Shown here: positions 63,402 through 64,000 of the stretch, piece by piece
How the letters are laid out: the number at the start of each line of letters is the position of its first letter
How positions within the stretch are numbered: position 1 is the first letter of the stretch
The notes under the pieces: generated by a model
Database searches by the model: none
Told to the model about the DNA's origin: nothing
Seen by the model: the letters and a program-made list of their open reading frames with translations, nothing else
Translations under genes and position numbers: made by a program
Source: Trichosporon coremiiforme
Taxonomy: Eukaryota; Basidiomycota; Tremellomycetes; Trichosporonales; Trichosporonaceae
Assembly: GCA_039545355.1 (NCBI GenBank)
Contig: BCJJ01000006.1
Span: 558,001 to 622,000, forward strand
Direction: 5' to 3'
Length of the DNA stretch: 64,000 bases

Positions 63402-63898
63402 GCGCAAAGCTATGGCCGAGCGCAGCGAGGCGGAGCGCTTCCTGCGCTGTCTGAATCTAGATCACCTAGAGACATATCTAGAGCGTGGAGTTCTATCCTC
63501 TTAATCTCAACCAACAACTACCTCCTAAAAACAATCATAACACACACTTATTTCACAACCTGGGAAAGTCTTGAATATGAGACGTCTGCCGCCCGCGTCG
63601 CGGGGTCGGCTTTGTATTACTAGCTAGCATGGAATGCAATCTTCAACCAACCAAACGAGCGCAGCTGCAGCACGAGCGAAGCGAGTGTGCACTATGCGCA
63701 AAGCGTGTTAATGATCGTAGAGAGTATGTGCGACTAGCGATGGACTGGAGGCTGAAACTTGCTGCAGAAACCCGATACGGAGGATCCGGCGCGTGTCGGC
63801 CACATCCGGTGGACGCATGAGGTCATCGGCGTGAATGCCGCCTTCAACTCCGTGTCGACGTTGCATCTTCAACATACAGTACACAAGGATGACTGCTC
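63402..63898. other. 3' flank and spacer with two GAGCGNAGCGAG motifs
   Basis: Sense-orientation copies of the motif lie at 63416-63431 (15 nt after the stop codon) and 63673-63685. An inverted TCTAGA-rich AT segment at 63456-63485 could act in 3'-end formation. No gene recognised. Confidence 0.4.
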
Positions 63899-64000
63899 AC
63901 CAAGCACCGATCTGGAAGCCGGGGGATGAAGCCCCCCGTCCCCCGCCCAAGGGCGACATCACGGCCATGCCGTGGATTCCCGAGCCGGCGCGGCCGCTTG
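63899..64000 (+). CDS. Start of a possible gene running off the right edge
   Basis: The last 102 bp form an open frame from an ATG at 63899 (MTAHQAPIWKPGDEAPRPPP, then KGDITAMPWIPEPARPL) with G/C-rich third positions like real genes here. The frame is also open upstream to an ATG at 63835, so the true start could be there, or the segment could follow an intron ending at CATACAG (63873-63879). Too short to identify. Confidence 0.35.

Noticed and set aside
62031..63407. Minus-strand open frame of 458 codons
   Set aside because: Antisense shadow of the amino-acid transporter; implausible Glu/Asp/Arg/His-rich composition.

Overview
The window looks like nuclear DNA of a basidiomycete yeast of the Tremellomycetes, most likely Trichosporonales (inference). 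The support is: GC-rich DNA; genes packed on both strands with many very short GT-AG introns (commonly 31-39 nt, often with a CTGAC or CTAAC branch site); and a CAP10/GT90 glycosyltransferase of the kind used for capsule-type glycans. It is an ordinary chromosomal segment with one retrotransposon edge and two gene-poor, repeat-bearing stretches. I found no CRISPR array, prophage or bacterial-style operon.

Left edge (1-2.8 kb): the 5' end of a Ty1/copia-type LTR retrotransposon on the minus strand (LTR 1065-1327, gag from 995 running off the window). Next to it are two decayed plus-strand members of one unnamed gene family. One is cut by the retrotransposon. The other is cut by a solo LTR of the same LTR family in the opposite orientation (2018-2241).

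Gene-dense part (2.9-42.5 kb), in order: the Mid1-type calcium-channel subunit (-); an uncharacterised Pro/Gly/Met-rich protein (+); a six-exon RRM protein (-); a CAP10/GT90 glycosyltransferase (+); an isopenicillin-N-synthase-like 2-oxoglutarate dioxygenase (-); the Tudor-SN/SND1 orthologue (-, seven exons including a 10-nt micro-exon); EMC10 (+); a forkhead transcription factor (+); an intron-containing tRNA; Dus4-type tRNA-dihydrouridine synthase (+); an ammonium transporter (-) with a dense GATA cluster upstream; a small hypothetical protein (-); palmitoyl-protein thioesterase (+); a secreted barwin/expansin-like protein (+); and an acetate-transporter (AceTr/GPR1/FUN34) protein (+). These act in unrelated pathways. 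Common themes are the secretory pathway and cell surface (Mid1, GT90, EMC10, PPT1, DPBB protein) and nutrient uptake (Amt, AceTr, amino-acid permease).

Right part (42.5-64 kb): a 9.3-kb stretch without a convincing gene but rich in simple and 10-bp tandem repeats; a Zn2Cys6 transcription factor (+, 51.8-54.9 kb); a second gene-poor stretch containing a second 10-bp array and a strongly diverged tandem array with about 80/160-bp spacing (56.7-58.1 kb); a doubtful small gene; an AAAP-family amino-acid transporter (+); and the first codons of a possible gene that runs off the right edge.

The best candidates for something undescribed are: (i) the short mirror-symmetric motif GAGCGNAGCGAG, which recurs just downstream of stop codons in the sense orientation of the upstream gene; (ii) the degenerate 160-bp-period array; and (iii) the retrotransposon/solo-LTR pair inserted in members of the same unnamed gene family. 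Exon boundaries were placed by hand from splice signals, phase and family similarity. No database search was possible.
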